DNA of 64,000 nt from Archangium sp. (GTDB lineage: Bacteria; Myxococcota; Myxococcia; Myxococcales; Myxococcaceae), in the NCBI GenBank assembly GCA_030681645.1, contig JAUXRX010000007.1, positions 496,001-560,000 of the forward strand, in the 5' to 3' direction. Position numbers and translations under genes: made by a program. Under the pieces are notes generated by a model. It had not been told where the DNA came from, searched no databases, and saw only the letters and a program-made list of their open reading frames with translations. Positions 1 to 8,971 of the stretch are shown in pieces; within the stretch, counting starts at the first letter, position 1; the number at the start of each line of letters is the position of its first letter.

Positions 1-2
1 GC

Positions 3-422
3 GTGTCGACCTCCGCCGGAGCCGACCCGACCCTCGAGCAGCAGCCTGCGGGCGCCACCGAAGTGAAGGTGGTCCGGGCGCCGAAGCCGAAGCGGGGCAC
101 GGTGGTCACCGGCAAGGTGACGAGGATCGAGACCTACGGCATCTTCATCGAGTGGGACGGCTTCTCAGGCCTGATCCCCGCGAGCGAGACGGGCACCGAG
201 CGAGGCACTGATCTCCGTCGCATGTTCCCGATGGGCAAGCAGATCAAGGCCGAGGTGGTGGAGATCAACGGCGACAAGCTGAAGCTCTCGATCGTGCAGG
301 CCGAGCGGAGTGAAGAGCGCGCCGACCTGAACGCCTGGAAGGCGGATCAGGCGAAGAAGGTGACGAGTTCGGGAGGCTTCAACTCCCTCGCCGACAAGCT
401 CAAGGGCCTGACCCTCAAGTAA
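3..422 (+). CDS. S1 RNA-binding domain protein, C-terminal part (5' end outside window)
   Basis: The visible 139 codons hold one S1/OB-fold domain at about residues 30-100: the segment starting RGTVVTGKVTRIETYGIFIE is the typical first two strands of an S1 domain, and VVEINGDKLKLSI is the closing strands. S1 domains bind single-stranded RNA, so a cytoplasmic role in translation or RNA metabolism is likely but not specified. The C-terminal tail (SLADKLKGLTLK) is helical and Lys-rich. The reading frame is open from the first bases of the window, so the GTG at position 3 is probably internal and the gene probably begins upstream. The stop codon is followed at once by a GC-rich stem-loop repeat that may end transcription. 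Confidence 0.75.
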   Translation: MSTSAGADPTLEQQPAGATEVKVVRAPKPKRGTVVTGKVTRIETYGIFIEWDGFSGLIPASETGTERGTDLRRMFPMGKQIKAEVVEINGDKLKLSIVQAERSEERADLNAWKADQAKKVTSSGGFNSLADKLKGLTLK

Positions 423-430
423 CCCGTACT

Positions 431-471
431 CCCTCTCCCTGCGAAGCGGGGAGAGGGCCGGGGTGAGGGGC
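431..471. repeat. Dispersed GC-rich stem-loop repeat, copy 1
   Basis: CCCTCTCCC and GGGAGAGGG form a 9-bp perfect stem around TGCGAAGCG, followed by a GGGGTGAGGGGC tail. The same element recurs about ten times in this window in both orientations. It lies between convergent genes here, where it could act as a bidirectional terminator. Confidence 0.8.
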
Positions 472-484
472 CACACTTCAGCGA

Positions 485-1240
485 CTACGCCTTCGGCCAC
501 CACGGGAAAAACCCGCTGGTGGCCTTCTCATATTCAGCGAACCCGGGCCGGCCCTTCATCCCAGCCTCGAGCAAGGCCTTCCCGGAGACCCTGATGAGCA
601 ACACGCTCATCACCACGGGACCAATCAACCCAAACCAGTTCCCGAACGCACCAAACCCCCACCAGACGACGAAATCCCCGAAGTAGTTCGGGTGCCGGGT
701 GTACCGCCACAACCCGCGATTCATGATGCTGCCCTTGTTGGACGGGTCGGCCTTGAAGCGGGAGAGCTGCCAGTCCCCCACGGACTCAAACAAGATCCCG
801 CCGATCACGAGCACGACCCCGAGCAAATCGGTCCACGCCCAGCCGGTGAACTCCGAGACGATCGCCGTCCGAACCGGCAGCGACACGACCCACACCAACA
901 CGCCCTGCAACCCGAACACGATGAACAAGCTCCGCCACCACCAGGCCGCCCCATGCCTGCCGCGCATAGCGACATACCGTTTGTCCTCGCCGTGGCCGAG
1001 GTTCCGCCGGGCCAGGTAGATCCCGAGCCGAAGCCCCCAGGCGGAGACGAGCGACGCGACCAGCACGCCGCGGGGATTGGGGTCGAACTCGACGACGGAC
1101 GACCACGCGACGAGGACGAACGCGGGCCCCCAGAACACATCGACGATGCTCGAGTCGCGGAGGCGCACGGAGACGCCCCAGAGCAGGATCATGCAGCCAG
1201 CCAGCACGAGGGGAGTGATCACGACAGGGTCTCCAGCCAA
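485..1240 (-). CDS. DUF1295 / steroid 5-alpha-reductase-like membrane protein
   Basis: The 251-residue protein is almost entirely hydrophobic, with six or seven predicted membrane segments. The motif GLWRYTRHPNYFGDFVVWWG near residue 180 is the hallmark of the DUF1295/steroid 5-alpha-reductase and isoprenylcysteine methyltransferase-like superfamily, and the ending FFPWWPKA is also typical. Members are integral membrane enzymes thought to reduce or methylate lipid substrates; the substrate cannot be read from sequence. The ATG start at 1240 overlaps the 3' end of the acyltransferase gene by 22 bases, so the two are probably translated from one message. A start at the downstream GTG would shorten it by only a few residues. 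Confidence 0.85.
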   Translation of the reverse strand: MAGDPVVITPLVLAGCMILLWGVSVRLRDSSIVDVFWGPAFVLVAWSSVVEFDPNPRGVLVASLVSAWGLRLGIYLARRNLGHGEDKRYVAMRGRHGAAWWWRSLFIVFGLQGVLVWVVSLPVRTAIVSEFTGWAWTDLLGVVLVIGGILFESVGDWQLSRFKADPSNKGSIMNRGLWRYTRHPNYFGDFVVWWGFGAFGNWFGLIGPVVMSVLLIRVSGKALLEAGMKGRPGFAEYEKATSGFFPWWPKA

Positions 1241-2232
1241 TCATCCATGCGTTGCCACCGGTCATTGACCCACAGCAACCGGGCCGCATTCTCGGGGGGG
1301 ATGCTGTCAGCGGGTTCGCGCCAGAACTGAACGGTGACGGTGCGACCGACGAGGGACCCGCGCCAGATGTCTTCGAGGCGGGTGAGGCCCTCGAGGCCGT
1401 GATGACCGACGAAGAGCACGTCACAGCTCGGGGCGGCGGCGAGCAGGGTCAAGGCGCCGCCGGGGCGAATGGGGAGCAGATGGCGCAGCCGCTCGGCGCG
1501 AGCGAGACCGGCCCCCTCGAGCTTCACGAGGCCCGCCTCCCGCCGTGCCGCGCTGAAGCGGGTGCCCTCGGGGTAGATGATCACGCCCTCGTTCTGGCCG
1601 ATGCCGGCCTTGAGTGCACCCACGGCCGCGAGCTCCTTCTCGGTGTCGAGGCCGCGGCGGTCGACGAAGTGATTGGGGATCCAGTGGCCGGCGACGTCGA
1701 GGCAGGGTTCTGCGAGGAGCTCGCGCTTGAGCACGTAGCGGAGCTCGAGCTTGTGGACGTTGGCGATGAACCCACCGGGGATGAGGACATCGACGAGGCT
1801 GGCGTGGCGGCAGAACACGAGCACGGGGCCTGGGCGCACCAGCTCGGAGCCGTGGATGACGAACTTGAGGGAGAACACGAGGGTGACGGCCCGAAGGTGG
1901 AGCGCCGTGTAGAGCCGCTGGATGGCGAACGTGCGAGCCATGCGCGCGCGTGAGCCCGAGCGGGTACTCACGAAGGTCCAGAACAGCAGCAGCAGCCCCA
2001 GGTTCTCCGTGACGAGGAAGCAGAGGAGGAAGACACAAAGCCGAACCGTGGCTCCCTCTCCCCGCGGGGCGGGGAGAGGGTTGGGGTGAGGGGCGACGAG
2101 CCGAAACAGGTCGATCACCAAAGCGATCAAAACCAGGCCGGGGAAGAGCGCGGTAACGACCCACAGCGCGACCACGACGGCAGGCACACTCACCACCCGC
2201 CGCCTGAAGCGCTGCCAGCCCGCCTCAGCCAC
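1219..2232 (-). CDS. PlsC-like 1-acyl-glycerol-3-phosphate acyltransferase
   Basis: The central part carries the lysophospholipid acyltransferase signatures: a His-x4-Asp catalytic motif (RHASLVD, about residue 140) and the substrate-binding block IIYPEGTRFS (about residue 213). These enzymes move a fatty acyl group onto a lysophospholipid at the inner membrane. The N-terminus has hydrophobic segments for membrane anchoring. An odd feature is the peptide APHPNPLPAPRGEGA near residue 47-61, which is encoded by a copy of the dispersed stem-loop repeat inserted in frame between two membrane segments; the frame stays open through it. It overlaps its neighbours at both ends (8 and 22 bases), consistent with an operon. 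At 337 residues it is longer than minimal PlsC because of the N-terminal membrane part and the insert. Confidence 0.85.
   Translation of the reverse strand: MAEAGWQRFRRRVVSVPAVVVALWVVTALFPGLVLIALVIDLFRLVAPHPNPLPAPRGEGATVRLCVFLLCFLVTENLGLLLLFWTFVSTRSGSRARMARTFAIQRLYTALHLRAVTLVFSLKFVIHGSELVRPGPVLVFCRHASLVDVLIPGGFIANVHKLELRYVLKRELLAEPCLDVAGHWIPNHFVDRRGLDTEKELAAVGALKAGIGQNEGVIIYPEGTRFSAARREAGLVKLEGAGLARAERLRHLLPIRPGGALTLLAAAPSCDVLFVGHHGLEGLTRLEDIWRGSLVGRTVTVQFWREPADSIPPENAARLLWVNDRWQRMDDWLETLS
2054..2094. repeat. Dispersed stem-loop repeat, copy 2, inside a coding sequence
   Basis: This copy of the CCCTCTCCC...GGGAGAGGG element lies inside the acyltransferase gene and is translated on the minus strand as part of the PHPNPLP-type peptide. 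Such translated repeats are familiar from many GC-rich proteobacterial genomes. Its length and frame keep the host gene open. Confidence 0.85.
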
Positions 2233-2833
2233 GATCCCTCCGCATCAGCACGACGGAAGCGCCGGTGACCCACACCAGCCACAGCGGGCCGGCCACGGCG
2301 AGCAGGCGGGCAAAGTCATCAGCGTGAAACTGCAGCGCGACCGGCAGGCTCACCACCCCGGCGACGAGGGCGAGCACCCGCAGCCCCTTCGGCCACTCCG
2401 CGGGCAGGCCGATGGCGAAGCAGATGAGCCCCAGCCCGAGCAGCCCATTGAAAGCGGAGTCGAGCAGCAGGCTCATCCACAGCAGGCCGATCCCGGTGTT
2501 CTGGTCGACATGCAGCGCGGCGAGCGGACCCATGGTGCCAGCGGCATCGAGCAGGGCACCGAAGCCGAACAAGCACGCCCCGACGACCACCCACGGCGAG
2601 CGGACGGCGAAGGCGAGGCCGGCGCAGAACGCGGCGAGGGCGACGAGGCCGACGGTGAAGGCCCAGGCGCTGACGGTGGTGGCGCCGGGGTGAGCGACGG
2701 TCTCCGCGAGCCACGCGGGGACGTCTCCGGGGCGGTAGGTGTGAGGCACCACCTGCAGAGCCCCCACGGCGACCACGTTGAGGAGGACTCCAAGGAGCCC
2801 CGCCAATCCGGCAGGAAGGTGAGGGCGGGGCAT
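2225..2833 (-). CDS. Uncharacterised multi-pass membrane protein
   Basis: The 202-residue product has about six hydrophobic segments (for example GLLGVLLNVVAVGAL at the N-terminus and VVSLPVALQF near the C-terminus) separated by short loops, and no motif that I recognise. It probably sits in the inner membrane. The start at 2833 is an ATG about 90 bases from the initiator tRNA promoter, which reads the other way. The 3' end overlaps the acyltransferase start by 8 bases, so this gene is likely the first of a three-gene minus-strand operon with the acyltransferase and the DUF1295 protein. That context hints at a lipid-related role, but this is only inference. Confidence 0.7.
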   Translation of the reverse strand: MPRPHLPAGLAGLLGVLLNVVAVGALQVVPHTYRPGDVPAWLAETVAHPGATTVSAWAFTVGLVALAAFCAGLAFAVRSPWVVVGACLFGFGALLDAAGTMGPLAALHVDQNTGIGLLWMSLLLDSAFNGLLGLGLICFAIGLPAEWPKGLRVLALVAGVVSLPVALQFHADDFARLLAVAGPLWLVWVTGASVVLMRRDRG

Positions 2834-2883
2834 GGGGCACTCTTCTAAACGGGGGATCCGTGGCTGTCAGGGCGACAAGGGGC

Positions 2884-2912
2884 TTGACGTCGCGAGGGGT
2901 GCGACGTACTAG
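2884..2912 (+). promoter_or_regulatory. Sigma-70-type promoter of the initiator tRNA
   Basis: TTGACG at 2884-2889 and TACTAG at 2907-2912 are separated by exactly 17 bases. Transcription would start about 8 bases before the tRNA, as expected for a tRNA transcription unit. Confidence 0.7.
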
Positions 2913-2926
2913 CGGGTCACATTTAT

Positions 2927-3006
<80 letters not shown>

Positions 3007-3067
3007 CATCGACCCGGTCTTCCGCGAGGATGCCCGGGTCGAGTCGTATTCAGCCCCAGGTGCCAGG

Positions 3068-5083
3068 ATGAGGAACATGCGCTCTCACCTGGGAACCGCC
3101 GCCGCGCTGCTGCTCGGCCTGAGCTGCGCCGAAGCTGGCGGCTGCGCGCCTCCACTCAACCACTTCATCAGCGCCCCGAAGACCGATCGCCCCTGGGTGG
3201 GCGCGGTGATGGTCAGGCCGCAGTCGCCGGTCGGCGCCTGGAAGGTGGACGGCGTCGACATGCCGCTGCCCCCGGGCCTCAACCCCGAGCTGATGCTCGA
3301 CACGCGTTCCTTCCCTGACGGAGAGCACACCCTCTCGCTCGAGTGGACGGTCGAGGGCGCCGAGCGCCGCGCGAGCGGCAAGGTCACCTTCGCCAACGGC
3401 CCCGCCGCCTCGCCGGTGCTGTCCGGTGCGTTCGTCGATCTCGCCCCCGGTATCGCCATCGCGGCGCCCTTCATGCCTTCGGCCCAGGACTTCCGCGGCG
3501 CCATCGCAGGCGACTTCGACGGCGACTCAGATCTCGATCTCTTCACCTGGACACCCTCCGCCGGCGTCGCGCAGTTCTTCCTGCAGACCGCACCCCTCGT
3601 CTTCACCCCGTCCGGTCCCCGGCTGAACCTCGTCGTCAACACCGCGGGGCTCGGCGATCTCGACGGTGATGGCCTGCCCGATCTCGTCACCGGTGGCTTC
3701 GAGCTCCACGTCTTCAAGAACACCGGCGGCGTCTTCACCGACGTGACCCAGGCCGCCGGCGTGGCCGAGCCGAGGGGGCCGCTGCGCGACTACCAGGGCA
3801 TCACCATGGCCGACCTCGACAACGACGGCCTGCTCGACTTCGCCGTGGCGCGCCTGGACTGCTCAGGCGACACCTCCCCCAACCGGGTGCTCAGGAACGA
3901 AGGCGACTTCCACTTCGCCGACATCGGCCCGGCGCTCGGCCTCGACCTCCCGCTCGCCAACACCTTCGCGTTCGCGATCGACCGGATCGGCACCGATGGC
4001 GCCCTGCACGTGTGGCCCTTTCAGGACAGCTGCCAGCGAGGCCCCCTGGGCAAGCACTACCGCTTCGTCGATGGCCCCGATCTGCCCGTGCTGCTCGACG
4101 CGGACGAGCCCGTGGAGAACCTCGGCCCCATGGGCAGCGCCGTGCTCGACGTGGACGGTGACGGGCTGCTCGACGAGTTCATCGCCGGGTGCTTCAGCAG
4201 CCCCGCCTGGACCGCGCCGCGCTTCGCCGAGTCGGCCTCGCCCTTCGTCGGGCTCGACGCCTTCCCCGATCCCTCCGGCGACTTCATCACCGCCTGGTCG
4301 ATGGCCACCCTCGACGCCGACCTCGACGGACTCCCCGACGTCTACGTCACCCACCACCCCTCGAACCCCGGCGGGAACGTGGAGGGCTCGCGAGACGCGC
4401 TCTTCTGGCAGCGGTCGAAGGGTCACTTCAGCGACATCGCCCCCGAGGCAGGCCTCACCGGCTACCAACCCTGCCGAGGCGTGCAGGTGACCGACCTCGA
4501 CCAGGACGGCGACCCTGACCTGCTCGTCGGCTGCCACCGCGCCGTCCGCGTGCTGCGCAACGACCTGGTGGTGCCCGGCGTGGGGCGCACCGTCGTCCTC
4601 CACGGGACCCTCTCGAACGCTGACGGCGTCAACGCGCTGCTCACCTCGCCCGGCGGAGAGCAGCGCCTGGTGCGCGGCGGCGGCAACCCCTACGCGGGGG
4701 GCGTGACCCGGGAGTCCCTGCGCGCGCCCACCGGCATGCTCGAGATCGCCTGGCCCAGCGGCCTCGTGCAGCGGGTCGACGTGGGCACCGCCCCGGTCCT
4801 CGAGGTGACTGAGCCGGCCGTGGTCCGGGTGACTCCGAGGCGGGTGGCCGCAGGCACCTCCGCCCCCGTGCAAGTCGAGGTCACGCCCGCCGCGCTCGGC
4901 GATTCAGCGGCGGCGGTCAGCGTGCTCGTCAGCGCCGGCACCTTCACCACCCCGATGCACCAGGACCCCGACGGTGTCTGGCGCGGCACGCTCGCCACTC
5001 CAGCCGAGATCTCCACCGTGGTGATCGAGGTGACCGTGGGCAGCCAGAAGCTCGCGGTGCGGCCGAGGGTCTTCGTGCGCTGA
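3068..5083 (+). CDS. Exported FG-GAP/VCBS repeat protein with ASPIC-like C-terminus
   Basis: The N-terminus (MRSHLGTAAALLLGLSCAEA) is a signal peptide. The body contains at least six Asp-rich calcium-loop motifs of the FG-GAP/VCBS type, such as DFDGDSDLDL, DLDGDGLPDL, DLDNDGLLDF, DVDGDGLLDE and DLDQDGDPDL, spaced as in an integrin-like beta-propeller. The region near residues 520-580 (VRGGGNPYAG, LEIAWPSGLVQRVDVG) matches the ASPIC/UnbV domain that often follows such propellers. The protein is therefore probably secreted or surface-located, calcium-stabilised, and binds a carbohydrate or protein partner. It is the only gene between the tRNA and the halogenase. A start at the second ATG (3077) is equally possible. 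Confidence 0.85.
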   Translation: MRNMRSHLGTAAALLLGLSCAEAGGCAPPLNHFISAPKTDRPWVGAVMVRPQSPVGAWKVDGVDMPLPPGLNPELMLDTRSFPDGEHTLSLEWTVEGAERRASGKVTFANGPAASPVLSGAFVDLAPGIAIAAPFMPSAQDFRGAIAGDFDGDSDLDLFTWTPSAGVAQFFLQTAPLVFTPSGPRLNLVVNTAGLGDLDGDGLPDLVTGGFELHVFKNTGGVFTDVTQAAGVAEPRGPLRDYQGITMADLDNDGLLDFAVARLDCSGDTSPNRVLRNEGDFHFADIGPALGLDLPLANTFAFAIDRIGTDGALHVWPFQDSCQRGPLGKHYRFVDGPDLPVLLDADEPVENLGPMGSAVLDVDGDGLLDEFIAGCFSSPAWTAPRFAESASPFVGLDAFPDPSGDFITAWSMATLDADLDGLPDVYVTHHPSNPGGNVEGSRDALFWQRSKGHFSDIAPEAGLTGYQPCRGVQVTDLDQDGDPDLLVGCHRAVRVLRNDLVVPGVGRTVVLHGTLSNADGVNALLTSPGGEQRLVRGGGNPYAGGVTRESLRAPTGMLEIAWPSGLVQRVDVGTAPVLEVTEPAVVRVTPRRVAAGTSAPVQVEVTPAALGDSAAAVSVLVSAGTFTTPMHQDPDGVWRGTLATPAEISTVVIEVTVGSQKLAVRPRVFVR

Positions 5084-5109
5084 GCCTTCCCGCATTGCAC
5101 AATGCCCCC

Positions 5110-6705
5110 ATGAACGCCGAGCAGCGGCCCGGGCCCATCGCGTCGATCGGCGTCGTCGGCGGCGGCACCTCGGGCTACTTCGCGGCGCTCTCGCTCAAGC
5201 GCGCCTTCCCCGCGATCCACGTGGCCGTCATCGAGTCGCCCGACATTCCCATCATCGGCGTGGGCGAGGCCACCACCACCCTCATGCCCCCCTTCCTCCA
5301 CGTGGAGCTGGGCCTCGACATCGTCGAGCTGTGGAAGGCGGTCAGGCCCACCTTCAAGCTGGGCATCCGCTTCGAGTGGGGCCTGCCGCCCGACTATTCC
5401 TTCGCGTTTCCCTTCGGCGACGCCGACCCCATCACCGCCGCCGCGCTCGATGGAGACCTCACGAGGCAGTCGCTCATCTCGCTCCTGATGCACGAGCAGC
5501 GTGGCCCCATGGTGCGCGGGCCCGATGATCAAGTGCTCTCGCTCCTGGGCAGCCTCAAGTTCGCCTACCACCTCGACAACGCGCCCTTCGTTCGCTTCCT
5601 CGCGAAGGCCGCGGCCGACCGGGGCATCGAGCACGTGCCGATGACCATCGACGAGGTCCGGCTCTCGCCCGACGGCCAGCGCGTCACTGCGCTCGTCGGT
5701 CGCGAGCGCCAGGTGTCCTGCGACTTCTACGTCGACGCCTCGGGCTTCCGCTCGCGGCTGATGGGCCAGGCGCTCGGTGTTCCGTTTCAGAGCTACGCCT
5801 CGAGCCTGTTCTGCGACCGCGCGATCGTCGCGACCGTGCCCCAGCAGGGCGGCATCGCGCCCTACACCACGGCCGAGACCATGAACGCGGGCTGGTGCTG
5901 GAACATCCCGGTACGGGGCGAGAACCACCGCGGCTACGTGCACTCGTCCGCGGCCATCTCGGAAGACGAGGCGCTCGCCGAGCTGCGCGCGAAGAACCCC
6001 GGGCTGGGCGAGCCGTGGACCGTCCGGTTCCGCTCGGGCCGCCACGCCGACTTCTGGAAGGGCAACGTCGTCGCCGTGGGCAACGCCTACGGCTTCGTCG
6101 AGCCGCTCGAATCGACCGCGCTGCACATGGTGATCATCGAGCTGGCCTACCTGCGCGCCGGCCTCGAGCGCGCGAACGATCCCGGGGCGCTCTCGCGCTC
6201 CATCGCGTACGCCAACCGCAACGTCGGCGGACACTGGGACTACCTGCGCTGGTTCCTCGCGCTCCACTACAAATACAACCGCCGCCTCGACACGCCCTTC
6301 TGGCAGGCCGCGCGAAACGAGGTCGACACCAGCGGCTTCGACGAGCTGGTCAGCCGGGTGCGCGAAGGCGGGCCCTCGCTCACCTTCGAGGGCAGCCGCT
6401 TCACTCACCTCGATCCTGCGTTCGGCCTGTCGGGCATCATGACCATGCTCGTCGGCCAACACTTTCCCCACGGGGGCGGGCCACCCAGCGCCGCGGTCCG
6501 CGAGGCGTTCGAGAAGACACACGCGGGCCACCAGAGGGTGCTGCGCTGGGCGCTGCCGCAAGCGGAGTGTCTCGAGATCCTCGAGCGCGATCCCTCGCAC
6601 CTGAGGGACTTCGCCACTTCTCCGCGCTCCTGGTGCACCGGACCCAAGGAGCGGATGCTCGTCCCCGTCGACGCTGACCAGCCCGCGCGCCTCGAAGACG
6701 GGTGA
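5110..6705 (+). CDS. Tryptophan-halogenase-family FAD-dependent enzyme
   Basis: The 531-residue product starts with a Rossmann FAD-binding motif (GVVGGGTSGYFAA) followed by GVGEATTTLMPPF, the usual second block of tryptophan halogenases. The family motif W-x-W-x-I-P is present as WCWNIP near residue 262, and a conserved Lys sits in FKLGIRFEWG near residue 80, where the catalytic Lys of PrnA-type enzymes lies. ESTALH near residue 335 also matches the family. Such enzymes use FADH2, oxygen and halide to make hypohalous acid and halogenate indoles or other aromatics; a separate flavin reductase is needed and none is nearby. The start chosen is the ATG at 5110; a TTG fifteen bases upstream is an alternative. 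It converges with the first rSAM gene, with 4 bases between stops. Confidence 0.85.
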   Translation: MNAEQRPGPIASIGVVGGGTSGYFAALSLKRAFPAIHVAVIESPDIPIIGVGEATTTLMPPFLHVELGLDIVELWKAVRPTFKLGIRFEWGLPPDYSFAFPFGDADPITAAALDGDLTRQSLISLLMHEQRGPMVRGPDDQVLSLLGSLKFAYHLDNAPFVRFLAKAAADRGIEHVPMTIDEVRLSPDGQRVTALVGRERQVSCDFYVDASGFRSRLMGQALGVPFQSYASSLFCDRAIVATVPQQGGIAPYTTAETMNAGWCWNIPVRGENHRGYVHSSAAISEDEALAELRAKNPGLGEPWTVRFRSGRHADFWKGNVVAVGNAYGFVEPLESTALHMVIIELAYLRAGLERANDPGALSRSIAYANRNVGGHWDYLRWFLALHYKYNRRLDTPFWQAARNEVDTSGFDELVSRVREGGPSLTFEGSRFTHLDPAFGLSGIMTMLVGQHFPHGGGPPSAAVREAFEKTHAGHQRVLRWALPQAECLEILERDPSHLRDFATSPRSWCTGPKERMLVPVDADQPARLEDG

Positions 6706-6709
6706 CCGT

Positions 6710-8839
6710 TTACCCCCCCGCCAGTGCAGTCAGCCCGTTCGCGCCGACGGCCCGCAGCACCGTGTGGAGGACTCCGGGGCACCGGGCCCGCACCGCGCAA
6801 GACCCGCATGACGCCTCCGGCCACTGGTGGGTCAGCGCGGCGTCGGTGCGCTCGGCGCGAACCGCTGCGGTGACTCTCCAGGCCGGCGGCAGCACGCACA
6901 GCGGCGCCGCGTCGACCCGAACACCAGCCGAGGCAGGTTCAGCCGCGAACCGCGCCAGCGCCGACCGCAGCACCTCGAACGGCGGAACCAGCGGATCGAA
7001 CTGCGTGCCCACGGCCGAGTCGGGCGCGTAGGTCAGCAACGTGAGCGGGTGGGGGCTGAGCGTGCGCGCGAGGGTCGCCAGGCCCGCCAGCTCTTCGAGC
7101 ACCGGCACTACGAGCGGGGTGACCAGGTGCAGCGTCAGCCCCGCGGCCTTCGCGGCCGGCGCCGCCTCGTGCAGCGCGGCCCACGCCCCCTCGAGACCGG
7201 AGCGCGCGTCGTGCGTGCGCTGCGCGGTGCCGAGCAGCACCGTGGTCCACGAGCGCAGCCCCGCGGCCACCAGCCCCGGCAGCTGCGCCGCGGTCACCTC
7301 GCCGCGGGGCGGGCCAATGACAGACACGGCGGCGCCTCGCTGTGCTGCTCGCGAGATGAACTCGCCGAGGCGCGGGTTCGAGAGCGCGTCGTCGCCGGTG
7401 AAGAGCACCGCGCCGGGCGCCTGGTCGATCAGCCGCGTCACCCGCGCGTCGTCGCCGCGGGGGCGCCGGAGCGATACGGGCCGCGCCGACAGCTCACAGA
7501 ACACACAGGCCCGCTCACACACCGACGGCACGTCGATGATGGTCTGCGCTGCCAACACTTCCGCGGGGCCCGTGAGGTCTTCCACCGGCAGGTGCGGCTC
7601 GAGCTGGCGAAGTCCCCGAACCACCGCGTCCACCACGCGGCGATCGGGGGCCTGTCCGTCGGCCGGGCGCTCCCAGGACACGGCGAAGCGCTCCGTCACC
7701 GCGTAGCTCGGCTGGCCGTCGCGCAGCCTGATGCGCAGGAAGACCGTGCCGCGCGGCCCCACGCATTCCAGCCGGTGTTCGCCCCCGGTGAGGGGCTCGA
7801 GGGTGCGCACCGCGATCGGCGCAGGCGGGGGCCGGACGAACCAGGCGCGCAGGTGCGCGGTCAGCCCGGTGGGCTTCGTGATGACCGCGCTGCCGGGGAG
7901 CTCGGCCCGCACGCGCAGCGGCACCAGCTCGCCCAGGCCGTGCGCCTCTGCGTAGGGTCGATAGACCCCTCCACAGGTGGAGTCGCAGGCGCAGGTCGCG
8001 CAGGCCGGCCCCTTCACCTGCAGCGAGCGCTTCCAGTCATGCTTGGCGACCTGCTCACCGTCGAGCCTGCGGGTGAGGGTGGTGGGCGCTTCTTCCGACA
8101 CCCACGCTGCGGCGCCGGGCACCAGGCACGGCGCCATCGAGGTGAGCCGCACCACCAGCCCCTCGGCGTGGATCTGGTGAACGGCGGCGGCGAGCGCTGC
8201 GGCGTACGGCCCCAGCGCCGGCGCGAGCGTGGCGTAGTCCGCGCGGCCCGGCGCGAAGGCGGCGCTCGGCTTGACCGTGTCGAAGGCCACCTCCTCCGGG
8301 CGCAGCGCGCAGATCAAGCGCGCGAAGGCCGGGAGCGACTCGAGCAGCTCGCGCGTGAGCACCGCGTTCACCTTCACCCGCTGCCCCCGGGCCAGCAGCG
8401 CCCGCGTTCCCTTGATCGTCTGCGCGAAGGCGCCGGGTGCCCGCACCGACGCGTCGTGGGAGGCAGCGTCGCCCCCCTGGATCGACACCTGGAACCACGT
8501 CACTCCGGCGGCGACCAGCCGCTCGCATCCGGGCGAAAAGGACGCCAGGCGGGCGTTGGTGAACACCGAGACCACAGGGAACCCCGCCGCGCGCGCATCG
8601 GCGACCAGCTCCCCCAGGTCGGGCCTCAGGGTCGGCTCTCCACCCTGGTACAGCACGCGCCGCGCGCCGCCTTCCCAGGCCTCACGCAGGTGGGCGCGGA
8701 TCACCTCGCGGGGCACGTGGCGCAGGGTGTTCTCCCAGCCCGTGGTGCAGAACGCGCAGCGGTTGTTGCACGCCTCGGTGACGTGGATCTCCGCCTTGGG
8801 GATCTTCACGTCGTCCGGCAGGGAGAAGGGAGCGGGCAT
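6710..8839 (-). CDS. Tandem two-domain radical SAM protein (A)
   Basis: The 709-residue protein carries two rSAM barrels. The first has CNNRCAFC at residues 24-31 and GGEPTLRPD near residue 66, followed by an auxiliary-cluster region with MAPCLVPG and CATCACDSTCGGVYRPY. A middle part of about 100 residues (near 330-430) has alternating strands and a terminal helix and looks like a small alpha/beta domain. The second barrel has CERACVFC near residue 440 but GDDALSNPRL in place of the GGEP strand, and ends with CGSCAVRARCPG. The degenerate GGE motif suggests that the second barrel is weaker or specialised. It is transcribed divergently from rSAM B; a 13-bp perfect inverted repeat lies between them. 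Role: inferred peptide or protein modification within the Hxs-type cluster. Confidence 0.85.
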   Translation of the reverse strand: MPAPFSLPDDVKIPKAEIHVTEACNNRCAFCTTGWENTLRHVPREVIRAHLREAWEGGARRVLYQGGEPTLRPDLGELVADARAAGFPVVSVFTNARLASFSPGCERLVAAGVTWFQVSIQGGDAASHDASVRAPGAFAQTIKGTRALLARGQRVKVNAVLTRELLESLPAFARLICALRPEEVAFDTVKPSAAFAPGRADYATLAPALGPYAAALAAAVHQIHAEGLVVRLTSMAPCLVPGAAAWVSEEAPTTLTRRLDGEQVAKHDWKRSLQVKGPACATCACDSTCGGVYRPYAEAHGLGELVPLRVRAELPGSAVITKPTGLTAHLRAWFVRPPPAPIAVRTLEPLTGGEHRLECVGPRGTVFLRIRLRDGQPSYAVTERFAVSWERPADGQAPDRRVVDAVVRGLRQLEPHLPVEDLTGPAEVLAAQTIIDVPSVCERACVFCELSARPVSLRRPRGDDARVTRLIDQAPGAVLFTGDDALSNPRLGEFISRAAQRGAAVSVIGPPRGEVTAAQLPGLVAAGLRSWTTVLLGTAQRTHDARSGLEGAWAALHEAAPAAKAAGLTLHLVTPLVVPVLEELAGLATLARTLSPHPLTLLTYAPDSAVGTQFDPLVPPFEVLRSALARFAAEPASAGVRVDAAPLCVLPPAWRVTAAVRAERTDAALTHQWPEASCGSCAVRARCPGVLHTVLRAVGANGLTALAGG

Positions 8840-8866
8840 CGGGCGGGGGGCCGGAACCCTACTCCC

Positions 8867-8911
8867 AGGCTCAGTTGAATCGATCTCCGTCTCGGCGCTT
8901 CAACTGAGCCT
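8867..8911. promoter_or_regulatory. 13-bp perfect inverted repeat between divergent rSAM genes
   Basis: AGGCTCAGTTGAA at 8867-8879 is exactly complementary in reverse to TTCAACTGAGCCT at 8899-8911, with a 19-base loop. It sits in the 132-base region between the divergent starts at 8839 and 8972. It could be an operator that controls both genes or an RNA hairpin in one leader. No clear -35/-10 pair was found beside it. Confidence 0.6.
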
Positions 8912-8971
8912 CGGGTGCGCCCGCCTGAGGCTGGCTCGCCCCGGCCCGGAGTGCGACATTCCCGGCCCCCG

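Noticed and set aside
4690..6600. 636-codon open frame on the minus strand opposite the halogenase
   Set aside because: It has no domain, is dominated by Arg, Glu, Gly, Val and His as in GC-rich shadows, and covers a well-matched halogenase gene.
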